Assembly (NCBI GenBank): GCA_963377175.1
Contig: CAUJNA010000586.1
Location: forward strand, 112,001 to 176,000
DNA: 64,000 nt
Direction of reading: 5' to 3'
Source of the DNA: Effrenium voratum
Taxonomy: Eukaryota; Sar; Dinophyceae; Suessiales; Symbiodiniaceae
The position numbers and the translations under genes are program-made. Shown here piece by piece: positions 23,001 to 35,000 of the stretch (positions within the stretch are counted from its first letter, which is position 1; every line of letters begins with the position of its first letter). The notes under the pieces are model-generated. The model saw only the letters and a program-made list of their open reading frames with translations. It was not told the DNA's origin and made no database searches.

Positions 23001-26000
23001 TCTTCTAACCTCTCTTCCGGAGGACCTAGCCAAGGTGCCTTGACTTTTCTTGGCCTCGATGGGACGTCAACAAAAAAGCAAAAGCGCGTCGCATGGCCTA
23101 GGTGCAGGCGGGCGGCAACCTGACGGCCGCGGCGCTGCTGCTGCTGATCTTCGTGATTTGGGCTCCCTTGACGCTTGGCTGCTGGGTGGCTCTCGGCCAT
23201 CCGGTTCCTCTGTTTTGTTTTTTTTTTTTGCTTTTTTAGCTGTCTTCCTCGGGTTTTTAGTTTTGTCTTGCTGATTAGGGATGGGTGAAGTTTTTTTTAA
23301 TTCCCTGGAGCTTTTTGGATCTTCTTGGTTGGATTGGTGCTCGGGTTTCCGAATTTATCCCACGACACGAAAGACTTCTAGCAGCAAATGCGAGGACCAG
23401 GCAGAGGAACCCATGGCTCTCAGCCATCCCCTCAGGCTTTTAGCTTTTTTTTGGCTTTTTAGGGATGAGTGAAGGTTTCCATTTAACCCACTAAGAGTGA
23501 AACTTCTAGCAGGGGATTTGGGGACAGCCTGGGTCAACCCGTCCAAAACAACGTCATAGCCCTCCATGGTTTTTCAGAAGTGACATTCGACCCATGGGTT
23601 CAATTTTTCATGGTTTGAATTCCAGGGTGTCTGAGTTCAACCCAGAGGTCCCATAAGAAATGGGGTTCGAGCCATGGTCATATGAACCCTCCATGGTAGG
23701 GTCTGAATCCAGACCCACGACCCACCTTTTTGTTTGGGCCGAATCGGTGAAGGTCAAAGCATGCGTTTCAGGGGTTACGGCTTCCGGGCAGCCAGAAGCA
23801 TGATGCTTTCCAACCATGCCCGGCACAAGTCTGAACAAGTGCCGGCTGAGAGTTGTTTAAACTCACTGCCTGAGTTCCTGGACTTGAAAGCTTGCTGGGA
23901 AGGCCCTATCTTCGTGGAAAATACGAAGTTCAGACTTCTTTGGGGGTAATCCACACAGGAAGTCCATCTTGGTGGTAAATCAGGGGTTGAGACTTCTTGG
24001 GGCCAATGCACCCGATCGGAAGTGAGTAAACCATCTACCAACTGGTGCCGAGCTTCCGAATCTCTCAAAACTGACCAAGGTTTTCGGGCGAAAGCTTTGC
24101 TTCTTGTGAGTTCCGTTCAGGGGTTGGAGGGCTCAAATCGGCTGGTGGAAAACCTGTGCAGTGTCCTAAAAGTGTGGATTTGAGGTGAGCGTAGGACCCG
24201 CTTTTGGTGGGCGTTCAAAGGAACACGGCAGCCAGTAACAGGCATGACTAAACCAACATGTCATGTAACTGCGCCATTTGTTGTAACCCAAGCCTCGGCA
24301 ACATAGCCGGGCCAAGGTTTGGCTAGTTTCAACGTGGGAATCTGTCCGAAATGGTTGGATACTTTCCTAATGATGTGCACCAATAGCGTGCCTACTTAAA
24401 AGTCACCTGCATGTTGATCCAATCATGGACCTTTAGGGGGGCTATGGACGGGGGAGGAGGATAAGCAAGGATAAGCCCTTTAAAGCTTTATTCAGGGCTT
24501 AAGAAGGGAGTTTCGCCCCCATAGCCCCAGCCCTTGGTCCATCCAAGGATCGCCACATTCCTGGACCGAGTGGAGCCCGTGCTCCTCGGAACTCTCAAGA
24601 ATCAGCCGGAGCTTCAGCAGTTGGTGCAAGGCGCGGATGCGATGCGCTGCGCTCGGCGCTCATTTTCTTGACCCCGGACGGCGCTAAATTGGTCGCTTTG
24701 GGTTCTCCATTGGAGGGTCTGGGGGTCTGCATTGGAGGGGTCATGTCACTTAGGGCCTGTATACATACACTTGGCTGCTATTGGGTTGGATCTTTACCAG
24801 CACCCCCCAATGGCTGGCCAATTGCCGGCACATCGATTTTGGGCAAAACGATGTCACTTTATGTCTAAGTGACTGCAAAAACATTTTGCTATCAATTATC
24901 ACTCATCTGTACTTAGTGCAATTTGTGCAATGATACAAGTGACCTTTCAGGGTCCTTTGGAATGGGGTTGCAGGGGAAAGGGGAGAGCAGCAAATTTGAG
25001 GTTTGGAGGGCAAGTTTGAGGTTGGGAGGGGTTCTTGAGGAGCGTGTCACGGCGTGTCACGGCGTGTCGGGGGGTGGCCAATTGCCGGCACATGTACGTT
25101 GAACGGTCACTTTTTTGGGATATGAGCGTGTCACCAGCGTGTCGCCCCCCCTCCCCCCCCGCGCGTTGCACGTGCAATGATCATACATGCCAGCCCAACC
25201 CCTCAATTGGATCCCCTCTAGTATCCGGAAGTGACGTTTCAACAAAAGTGACTTTCCACTGCACTTTGATGATGGCAAAAAAAAACATGTGACTACAAAA
25301 CCATTTTTAAGCAAGTGCTGGTCAATTGCCGGCACTTCACCCGGGACGCCAATTACCGGCCATTGGGGGGGCCTGGTAGACTTTATTTTTTTGGTTGAAA
25401 TCTATTGGCGTTTTCCACTAAACCCGCAAAAGTTGAACACTTTTTGCTGGGGGGTCGTTGCAGCAACCAAGTGTTCATCGGACTTTCGCCGAGTTTTTTG
25501 ATTTTTTTTAGCCCCCCGAAACGGGTTGGCGGAGATGTCCGTTCCTTCCGGGGTCCGCTTACAGTTTTTGGAGCCCACAAAATGAGGCAACCCGAGGAGA
25601 TGCGCCAAAAATTAGAGAACCCCTAGTTGGTGGTTTGGCTTGGGAACTTGAAGCCCGGCTTTTGTTTGGGAAATTTGCGGTCAGCCCCTAAATCACCAAC
25701 TCCAGCTGCAAATGGTTTCGGTTTGCGGTGTTCTTCTGGCTTCCTGGAAAAACAAAGGTGCAAAGGGTACCTCAGACGACAACCAGACACGCGCGGAGGG
25801 AATTCAATGGGTCTTTGTGTTACAAAACCAGTCCAACAAGCAGCATAGAAATTCCTCACGCTTTGGCCTTGTCTTCCAAGTCATCCTCTAAGTGGTAGGT
25901 TGAAGCCTGACACGTGAAACAACCATCTACAACTGGTTTCCCAAACCGCATTTTTCCATCAAGAATGTCTATTCATAGGAAACTGCTGTTTGGGAAACCA

Positions 26001-29000
26001 CCATTGGTAGATGGTTGTAGGTTCCAGTTTCAATCTTTGATCCCCCCCCCCCGCCTCGAAAGTCGGAAAAACAACATACTTGCTGGGATTTTGGACATGG
26101 GACAAAGCAGGTTCTTGGAGGGGCCGGTTCGCAACAAGTTCTGAGCGAACCTGACCCAAACGTGAGATGTTGATGGATCTCGAGCATGACATGGGCCGCC
26201 TGATTGGGGCCTCCCTTTCACCCTGGTTCTCACGGAATTCGTGCGCAAAAAAAGTCTTGGGCCGAAGATGCGTTTCCCACCTGAAAACCTGCTTTGGTGA
26301 TTTGCGGAGTGTGTGGATACCTACAAATCACCCTGGAAACCCAAAAAGGGGGTCCATTTCCCCAAAGGACTTTCCTCTAGAGAACCCCTTTCTTGGTTGG
26401 TTTTAAAAAGGAAACACAACGGAAGAACATGATTTTTGGGGTCCCCTACAAAATGACACACCTATTTGTCGGCTTGCATGTGAGCCTGTCGGCGAGTTGT
26501 CCTTTGCCTAGGGCACCGAAATCTCACGAAAGGCTTCCAAAATCCAGTACCCCCTTTTTGGTTTTAAAAAGTAAGCCCAAAAGCAACACAAAACACAATC
26601 TTTGGGTCCCCCGAAAAGGGTCTGCGCAAAAGGAAAAGACACAAAATCTTGGGGTCAGGGTCGGACACTTCCATTTGTTGGCTGCCTTGCAGCCCGAGTT
26701 CGGTCCGGAGGCGTGATGAGCACCGGGGTGTTGAAGGTCTTTATGGGATTTCTGCCCACGGTTCTCATGGCCATCATCAACAACGTCCTCACGCTGAAGG
26801 CTGGGCTTTTGACAAATTTGAACCCATGTCAATCATGCCAAGTTGGAGCCTGGAGGTGAACCAAGCTTTTGAGGCGCAGACTTCTTCCATGTTGAAAGGA
26901 CTTCTTCCATGTTGAAAAGGACATTCTAATATTTCGGAGGTGAACCAAGCTTTTGATGGTTTTTGAACACTTCCGTCTTGCGGGGCTTCCAAATGAATCC
27001 TGACATGTGGCTGGGCTTGTGAATTCAAATCTAGTCTGGAGGTTAGCCAAGCTTTTGATGCGTTTTGGACTTCCATGTTGAAAAGGGCCTTCCTTTCGAG
27101 CCGTGCTTTTGCACAGGGAACAGCATTTCTTCCCCGCAATGGGGGCCATACACCCATGAATTGCTGGTTGTTTTGCCTGAAACCTTTGGAACACTTGCCG
27201 GATGAACAGCAAATTCTGAGGTGTCCAGGGGGTATCCATAGGGCAGGGGAACCCCAAAAATGGGTGGTTTCCTGCTGGTTTCCCCTTCACGGGGTGCCGA
27301 GCCTCAAACGTGACACAAGGATAGACACAAGCCAATGAAGCACATGGCCTAGTTGGGTCTGTCGTTTTGGCTCGAAAGGTCAAAAAACAAACACCCATTT
27401 TGTGGTCTCCATGTCTTGGCATTGTCAAAAGACCCCTTGGGTTAACGTTGGGAGGGCCATTGTAGGGATCCATACATAGGTGTCCTTTTTGGTTGTTGTG
27501 CTAGAAAAATAGATGGCCCTGGTTTACCTGGTGGTTTAATCATCTACCAGGGCCATCCATTTCCCCTATAAAAGGACACCTACGGATCCATAGCCATACA
27601 GATTCCTATTGGAGCCATGCCCCAATCGGCCAAGCCAACGGAGCTTTGACCGTGGTGATCGCAGCATGGCCACGCGCCTGTGCCTCAGTTTGGAGGTTGG
27701 CCGCCCCCAAATTGCCGCGGTTTCCTCGCTGAAAAAGCACCAGCCAGGGTGGCCAGACCCGTGTTTCGTCCCACTCTCGCGCCTTTGGTTGGTGAGCAAA
27801 CCTTGAACAAGACCAGGGAACCAGTTTGATTGTCCCAGTTTCTCCGTGGCCCTTGCATGTTTGTTGTTGTTGTTTTTTCTGTTTGGTTTCCCTTGAAACC
27901 AACCTGAAAAAGATGGTGCATTGGCGTTGTATGCGTGGTTTGCCTAGGTGAAAAGCACACCCCAGCATCCGGGTCCGATTCAACTTGCCTGCTTTGGCTT
28001 TTTCAAGCATGTCCAAACTCCAACCTCCACCCTCCCTCACCCTCCCCTCCCTCCCCTACCCCCGACTTGCCCGCCTTTGCTTTTTCAACCATCCCCCACC
28101 CACCCCCTCCCCCCCCACCCTCCCTCACCCTCCCCCCCCTCGGGTAGCATCCAGTTGCTCTGGACCGGGCACTGGCCATGGGCTTTTGGCATCGATCGAT
28201 GGCGCTAGGCGGGTACCTGGGCGCAGCTCAAGCTCCAGGATCGGGATGCGATCAGCTTGAGGGGCAGTCTGGATCACTGGTTTGGGACCTGGGGATTGAC
28301 GTGGTTTTGGGGATGTTCGGGATTTTGGAGGTGGAAAAAAACAGGTGGTGGGGTGGGTGGGGTGGGTGGGTATGGGTGGTTGGGGGGGGGGGTGTTGGGT
28401 GGGTGGGTGGGGGTGGGTGGGTGTGGGTGTTGGGGTGGGTGGGCTGGCCCGAGGTTATTTACGTTGGAGGGGGGGTTCCTTTCAACAATCAGCTACTACA
28501 AACGCGTGCCGATTCATTTTTCCATGGAGGTCCACTGGGGGTGCCATACGGTGTTGTTCTTTGCGCCTATTCTGTGGTTTTCTCCAAATGGCCATGAATT
28601 TTAATGGGGAACCCCCTGAAAAGTGGTTGGTGGACATAAATCCCCAGCTAAATGATGTCCACCAAAGGGTTCTTAATTAAAATTCACACCCAAATTGATA
28701 TTTTAGGGTGGACTGAATATGAGCAACTCGCTCCCTGAGTTCGAGTCCGAGGACTTGAGCCACTTGGGTCACCATGTTGCCTCTGTTGTAGAGAGGGTTG
28801 TAGCCACGACAAAGAGCATGTTACAACGACAAAGAACATCGTTACACCGACAAGTTTCAGTGAAGACTATTCCGACAAGGTAAGAATGTCAATAGAAAGG
28901 AATACGAAGGAATGAGAAGGTCAATAGAAAGGAAGAAGAAGGTCAATAGAAAGGAATAAGAACGTCACTAGAAAGGAATAAACAGGAATGAGAAGGTTAA

Positions 29001-32000
29001 TAGAAAGGAATGAGAAGGTCAATAGAAAGGAATGAGAAGGCCAATAGAAAGCAATAAGACGCCACTAGAAAGGAATAAGAAGGAATGAAAAGGTTAATAG
29101 AAAGGAATGAGAAGGTCAATAGAAAGGAATGAGAAGGTCACTAGAAAGGAATAAAAAGGAATGAGAAGGTTAATAGAAAGGAATGAGAAGGTCAATAGAA
29201 AGGAATGAGAAGGCCAATAGAAAGGAATAAGAACGTCAATAGAAAGGAAAAGAAGGTCAATAGAAAGCAATAAGAACGTCAATAGAAAGGAATACGAACG
29301 TCAATAGAAAGGAATAAGAAGGTCAATAGAAAGGAGTACGAACGTCAATAGAAAGGAATAAGAACGTCAATAGAAAGGAATAAGAACGTCAATAGAAAGG
29401 AAAAATAAGGTCAATAGAAAGGAATAAGAACGTCACTAGAAAGGAATAAGAAGGTCAATAGAAAGGAATAAGAACCTCAATAGAAAAGAATAAGAAGGCC
29501 AATAGAAAGGAATCAGAAGGAATGACAAGGTCAATAGAAAAGAAAAAGAACGTCAATAGAAAGGAATAAGAAGGTCAATCGAAAGGAATAAGAACGTCAA
29601 TAGAAAGGAATAAGAAGGCCAATAGAAAGGAATCAGAAGGAATGACAAGGTCAATAGAAAGGAATAAGAACGTCAATAGAAAGGAATAAGAAGGTCAATC
29701 GAAAGGAATAAGAACGTCACTAGAAAGGAATAAAAAAGGAAGAAGGTTAATAGAAAGGAATAAGAAGGTCAATAGGAAGGAAAAAGAACGTCAATAGAAA
29801 GGAATCATAATGTCAATAAAAAGGAATAAGAACGTCAATAGAGAGGAATAAGAAGGTCAATAGAAAGGAATAAGAACGTCAATAAAAGGAATAGAAAGGA
29901 ATAAGAACGTCAACAGAAAAGAATAAGAACGTCAACAGAAAGGAATAAGAATGTCAATAGAAAGGAATAAGAACGTCAATAGAAAGGAATATGAAGGTCA
30001 ATAGAAAGGAATAAGACCGTCACTAGAAAGGAATAGGAACGCCACTAGAAAGGAATAAGAACGTCAATAGAAAGGAATAAGAAGGTCAATAGAAAGGAAT
30101 AAGAACGTCAATGCAAAGGAATGAGAAGGTCAATAGAAAGGAATAAGTTTGGCGGCTTCCAGCCGAAAGATTTTTAAGGTTATCGCACCTCCAAACCTTT
30201 AGCCGAAAAACTGGGCGCGTATCCAAAAACGTGCATTTGGGGGTTTTGCCGAAAGACTGGTTTGCTTGCAATGGTAACATTATGGTGAGAGGGTCAGCCG
30301 AAAGACTGGGTAGCTCTTAAACAGGACGCTGCTGTAAGAGGATTCTTTTAAAGGAGCCTTTCCTAAAGGGGCCCTTCACCTTCCAAGAAAAGCTTAAGGA
30401 GCTTTGTAGCTTGTCAAAGGGAAGCGGGAAGCCTTTTAGAGGAGATCCCTGCACAGGGAGCTTTTAGAAAGAAAAGAAGGGCGATCTTGAGCAAAAGGCC
30501 TTGGCCGAAAAACTGGTTTGTTGGGAGAAGAGGGATGGCAAAACAGTCTAGCCGAAAAACTGGCTTGAGGAGATGTGATCGTGAGCAAAAGGCCTCTGCC
30601 GAAAAACTGGCTAGAGAAGTCGGGCAATGGAGATCATGGCCCCTGGTTCTTGAGCATTGGCGCTATGTTTTCTTTGTTGGGAGCCTCGGACCCCAGGGGC
30701 TCGAGCACTGCTGGCTACCCTAAAACATAGCACGCTCAAGAGCGCAGAAATGTTCTCCATGGTTACATTACGTGCCAATGCTGAAGACCCAGAAAGATCT
30801 AATCCCCTGTTCTGGGCTAAGGAGCCCCTTTGGCTGGAAAACCCGGTTTGCCGGGAGTTTGCCGCAAAACCCGGTCGCGGACGCGCCAGAGCAGTCCGTC
30901 AGCAACTCAGCTGCGGCCTGCTGATGCCTGCCAGTGACCGTGCGGCTACAAGCTTCTCTGAAGCCTTTTCGGATCAAGTTGTCTTTGAGCAGATCGCATC
31001 GTCAGTCTTCGCCACGATGGGTCTGATGAACAGGGCCACGCGCAACTTGTATACCCTCAGGCAGATGAGGCTGGACCACCTCCGAGCCGAAATGAGGGAG
31101 TTGCAGGCGACAGAGCCTCCTGTGCCGGATCCCGAAGTGGAGCCTACGCCAGCTTTCGAAGAAATGCCGCGCCAGTGCCCCGCCAGTGCCCCCGCCAGAA
31201 GAGGAAGTCGTGGTGGGCGAAGCATCTGTGGAGGAAGCTGGTGGAGCGCTTGTGGAATTCGCGTGTTCAGGGTGCTCGGTGATGGCAACTGCTTCTTCAG
31301 GGCCGTCAGCCAGTGGCTGTCTGATCCGGCTCGGAAGCGGCGGTATGCTCAGGACGGCCAGCCAAGCGGACACAACCTCCGCCTTGAGGAGTGGAAGTCC
31401 GCGAGCCACCTGCGGCTGGAAGCTGTGGCCTAGGTTCAGCGCCGCTGGGGCGACTATCCCGCCTTCCAGAGTCCCCACGACGTGGCAAGTTGGAGTGATC
31501 AAATGGTCAAGAGGCGGACGAAATGGCCATGGACGGCCTGGCCTGATACCTCGAGCAAAAGATTATGGCCTGCTTCAACCCAGAGACAGGGAAACTCTAC
31601 GAGGTTGTCGCGGGCGAAGACCAGCCACAGGCCACGGGGAAGCCCGTCATCCCCGTCTTCTTCAACGGCAAGAACTCTACAAAGACTACCTGAAGCGCCA
31701 TTACCCAGTCCTCGTCGAGAACTTGGGCTTTCATGCAGTCTTTCGGCATTTTTTTTGGGGGGGTTGGGGGGGGGGAGTTCATGGGCTGGCGAACTTGAAC
31801 TGGGTTGCGGGTTCAGGCTCCAAGGTTCTGTCGGCCCTTGGCCGAAAGGAATGAGAACGTCAATGCAAAGGAATAAGAACGTCAATAGAAAGGAATAAGA
31901 AGGTCAATGAAAAGAAATAAGAACGTCAATAGAAACGAATAAGAAGGTCAATAGAAAGGACTGAGAACGTAAAAAGAAAGGAATAAGAACGTCAATAGAA

Positions 32001-35000
32001 AGGAATAAGAACGTCAATATTGACCTTCTTATTCCCTCTGGTTCCTTTCTATTGACCTTCTTATTCCTTCTTATTCCCCACATCTTTGTGTGGGGTTCTT
32101 ACTTTTTCCGCTCGTCGTCCGCGCGCCGCGTCTCCTCCTCCTTCTCCCGCTCGTCTCCGTCTCACTCACTCACTCACTCACTCACTCACTCACTCACTCA
32201 CTCACTCTCACTCACTCACACTCACTCAACTCACACTCACTCACTCACACTCACTCACTCACACTCAGTCACTCACACTCACTCACACTCACTCACACTC
32301 ACTCACTCACACTCAGTCACTCACACTCACTCACACTCACTCACTCACACTCACTCACACTCACTCACTCACTCACTCACGCTCACTCACACTCACTCAC
32401 TCACACTCACTCTCATTCACTCACTCTCATCACTCACTCACTCACTCACTCGCTCACTCACTCACTCACACTCGCTGACTCACGGCAGCTGTCTAGAGGG
32501 ACAGGATGTTGTCGCGCGCGCGGCGGGGGGCGTGCGAAATCGTGGCAGGCGCAGCACTTTGGCGATGCCGTTGCGAAATCGTGGCAGGCGCAGCACTTTG
32601 GCGATGCCGTTGCCGAAGTCGTGGCAGGCGCAGCATTCTGTGCATCTGGGTGTGTGTTTGTGTGGCAGGGGTCGCATTCGGCAGCTGTCTAGAGGGACAG
32701 GATGTTGTCGCGCGCGCGGCGGGGGGCGTGCGAAATCGTGGCAGGCGCAGCACTTTGGCGATGCCGTTGCGAAATCGTGGCAGGCGCAGCACTTTGGCGA
32801 TGCCGTTGCCGAAGTCGTGGCAGGCGCAGCATTCTGTGCATCTGGGTGTGTGTTTGTGTGGCAGGGGTCGCATTCGGCAGCTGTCTAGAGGGACAGGATG
32901 TTGTCGCGCGCGCGGCGGGGGGCGTGCGAAATCGTGGCAGGCGCAGCACTTTGGCGATGCCGTTGCGAAATCGTGGCAGGCGCAGCACTTTGGCGATGCC
33001 GTTGCCGAAGTCGTGGCAGGCGCAGCATTCTGTGCATCTGGGTGTGTGTTTGTGTGGCAGGGGTCGCATTCGGCAGCTGTCTAGAGGGACAGGATGTTGT
33101 CGCGCGCGCGGCGGGGGGCGTGCGAAATCGTGGCAGGCGCAGCACTTTGGCGATGCCGTTGCGAAATCGTGGCAGGCGCAGCACTTTGGCGATGCCGTTG
33201 CCGAAGTCGTGGCAGGCGCAGCATTCTGTGCATCTGGGTGTGTGTTTGTGTGGCAGGGGTCGCATTCGGCAGCTGTCTAGAGGGACAGGATGTTGTCGCG
33301 CGCGCGGCGGGGGGTGTGCGAAATCGTGGCAGGCGCAGCACTTTGGCGATGCCGTTGCGAAATCGTGGCAGGCGCAGCACTTTGGCGATGCCGTTGCCGA
33401 AGTCGTGGCAGGCGCAGCATTCTGTGCATCTGGGTGTGTGTTTGTGTGGCAGGGGTCGCATTCGGCAGCTGTCTAGAGGGACAGGATGTTGTCGCGCGCG
33501 CGGCGGGGGGCGTGCGAAATCGTGGCAGGCGCAGCACTTTGGCGATGCCGTTGCGAAATCGTGGCAGGCGCAGCACTTTGGCGATGCCGTTGCCGAAGTC
33601 GTGGCAGGCGCAGCATTCTGTGCATCTGGGTGTGTGTTTGTGTGGCAGGGGTCGCATTCGGCAGCTGTCTAGAGGGACAGGATGTTGTCGCGCGCGCGGC
33701 GGGGGGTGTGCGAAATCGTGGCAGGCGCAGCACTTTGGCGATGCCGTTGCGAAATCGTGGCAGGCGCAGCACTTTGGCGATGCCGTTGCCGAAGTCGTGG
33801 CAGGCGCAGCATTCTGTGCATCTGGGTGTGTGTTTGTGTGGCAGGGGTCGCATTCGGCAGCTGTCTAGAGGGACAGGATGTTGTCGCGCGCGCGGCGGGG
33901 GGCGTGCGAAATCGTGGCAGGCGCAGCACTTTGGCGATGCCGTTGCGAAATCGTGGCAGGCGCAGCACTTTGGCGATGCCGTTGCCGAAGTCGTGGCAGG
34001 CGCAGCATTCTGTGCATCTGGGTGCTCTGTAATCGCATCCATACAAGGGGCGCACGGTACATGTGTGTGGACATTTGGGAAAAACATAGCATGTGGGGTT
34101 ATCCGGTCCTTTAATTTTTTTCTATTGTCCTTCTCGTTCCTTCTTATTTCTTTCCATTGGCCTTCTTATTCCTTCTTATTCCTTTCTAATGACCTTCTTA
34201 CTCCTTGCTATTGACCTTCTTATTCCTTTCTTTTGACCTTCCCCTTCCTTCTTATTCCTTTCTATTGACCTTCTCACGCATTTCTATTGACCTTCTCATT
34301 CCTTCGTATTCCTTTCTATTGACCTTCTTATTCCCCACATCTTTGTGTGGGGTTCTTACTTTTTCCGCTCGTCGTCCGCGCGCCGCGTCTCCTCCTCCTC
34401 CCGCTCGTCTCCGTCTCACTCACTCACTCACTCACTCACTCACTCACTCACTCACTCACTCACTCACTCACTCACTCACTCACTCACTCACTCACTCACT
34501 CACTAACTCACACTCACTCACTCACTCACTCACTCACTCACTCACTCACTCACACTCACTCACTCACTCACTCACTCACTCACTCACTCACTCACTCACT
34601 CACTCACTCACTCACTCACTCACTCACTCACTCACTCACTCACTCACTCACTCACTCACTCACTCACTCACTCACTCACACTCACTCACACTCACTCACT
34701 CACTCACTCACGCTCACTCACACTCACTCACTCACACTCACTCTCATTCACTCATTCACTCACTCACTCACTCACTCGCTCACTCACTCACTCACACTCG
34801 CTGACTCACGGCAGCTGTCTAGAGGGACAGGATGTTGTCGCGCGCGCGGCGGGGGGCGTGCGAAATCGTGGCAGGCGCAGCACTTTGGCGATGCCGTGCG
34901 AAATCGTGGCAGGCGCAGCACTTTGGCGATGCCGTTGCCGAAGTCGTGGCAGGCGCAGCATTCTGTGCATCTGGGTGTGTGTTTGTGTGGCAGGGGTCGC

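Larger units (their letters stand above)
32077..34332 (+). repeat. higher-order satellite module 1
   Basis: The module order is a hairpin CCCCACATCTTTGTGTGGGG (32077), a unique GC-rich leader, a TCAC microsatellite, eight 196-bp units, a unique tail beginning CTCTGTAATCGCATCC, then inverted 22-bp units. The same order repeats in module 2. Confidence 0.9.

Noticed and set aside
32052..34804. Open frames rich in His-Ser-Leu-Thr
   Set aside because: Translation of the TCAC microsatellite.
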